Below, one piece after another: positions 63,590-64,000 of a DNA stretch of 64,000 nt (the first letter of the stretch is position 1; the number at the start of each line of letters is the position of its first letter). A model generated the notes under the pieces. That model was not told where the DNA came from. It did not search any database and saw only the letters and a list, made by a program, of their open reading frames with translations. The stretch covers positions 14,882,565 through 14,946,564 of the forward strand of contig OX155963.1 of NCBI GenBank assembly GCA_944548615.1, given 5' to 3'. Origin of the DNA: Micropterix aruncella. Taxonomy: Eukaryota > Arthropoda > Insecta > Lepidoptera > Micropterigidae. The translations under genes were made by a program, and so were the position numbers.

Positions 63590-64000
63590 AGGCGTCGCTG
63601 GATGTGAGCTTCTTTTTTTGACTTAATCAATTATCTAAGCGACTTTAAATCTTCTCCTTACTCATTTCGGATTTTGTATAGCAGTGTGACACCCGCTGAC
63701 CAGCGTATCATGCAAATTGGTGTTGTATGTAGTTTATTAGGATGTTGTTTGTTAGTCGTCCAACATTCTGACCCATACAAGGCGAAATCGAAAACACACG
63801 ACATGTGTTCTGTCTTCTTTCTACTTACATATATTGAGGCCATTTGTTTGGAGTGCGTCAATCCAGGAGTGGACGTTTAGTTACTTTTGGCAGTGTTTTA
63901 TGATGTGGTCCATGGTAGTATTAAATAGCAGTGGGTTCAGCGTAGAGCCTTGATTTACCTCGACTTTAATCTCAAACAACTCGTCTCTACCTGCAGGACT
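63590..64000 (-). pseudogene. RTE-type reverse transcriptase relic, internally deleted
   Basis: Read on the minus strand from the window edge: SPAGRDELFEIKVEVNQGST, then LNPLLFNTTMDHIIKHC, matching the 'F.v.vGvhQGSaLSPlLF..vMD.i' RT block. Then comes FALYGSECWTTNKQHPNKLH and ICMIRWSAGVT..YKIRNE, the C-terminal 'LYGsEcW ... kmLRWm.G.T..DkirNe' block of RTE/BovB-type elements. About 60 codons separate the two blocks where an intact element has roughly 200, so the catalytic YADD segment is deleted. The element continues beyond the window. Confidence 0.87.

Overview
This window looks like nuclear DNA from an insect, most likely a moth or butterfly (Lepidoptera). The evidence is indirect. The base composition is AT-rich with scattered GC islands. 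The repeats are typical of insect genomes: fragments of Jockey/CR1-type and RTE-type LINEs, short Helitron-like elements ending in CTAG, a tRNA-derived SINE, TTAA-flanked piggyBac-type MITEs, Tc1/mariner and hAT relics, and long (TA)n tracts. I recognise no host protein-coding gene and no functional RNA gene. The window is best read as intergenic or intronic DNA shaped by nested transposons.

Layout. 0-5 kb: a LINE 3' fragment, two more reverse-transcriptase (RT) relics, a ~120-bp tandem array and a GC island. 5-9.4 kb: AT-rich DNA with a (TG)n tract. 9.4-10.1 kb: a Helitron-like element. 11.5-15.8 kb: a partial tandem duplication of a repeat called family A here, with a SINE inside it. 16-22 kb: dispersed repeats and another RT relic. 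22.1-26.8 kb: the best-preserved element, a minus-strand LINE with ~540 codons of open RT, interrupted in its endonuclease domain by a 1664-bp DNA transposon with 31-bp inverted repeats, an exact AATT target duplication and a spliced 294-residue protein. 27-35 kb: mostly non-coding, with a possible solo LTR at 34.0-34.6 kb. 35.7 kb: a second SINE copy. 37.6-42 kb: family D repeats, a Tc1/mariner-type transposase pseudogene and an RT relic. 43.9-46 kb: long (TA)n tracts, a ~300-bp-arm palindrome, a 200-base N gap and copies of a TA-flanked foldback unit (family E). 46.6-49.1 kb: a tandem array split by one Helitron-like element and followed by a second. 50.7-52.9 kb: a family A copy and a piggyBac-type MITE. 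55.3-56.6 kb: a complete (TA)n-flanked palindromic element. 58.6-59.8 kb: a LINE copy split by a 470-bp hAT-type deletion derivative. 61-62.5 kb: a family D copy and a second piggyBac-type MITE. 63.6-64 kb: an RTE-type RT relic running off the end.

The nested insertions give relative ages. The AATT-duplicating transposon is younger than the LINE it split. One Helitron-like element is younger than the array at 46.6 kb, and its A|T insertion point can be read from neighbouring array units. The hAT derivative is younger than its LINE host, and the SINE at 14.2 kb is younger than family A. All protein similarities were judged by eye from motifs; no search was run.
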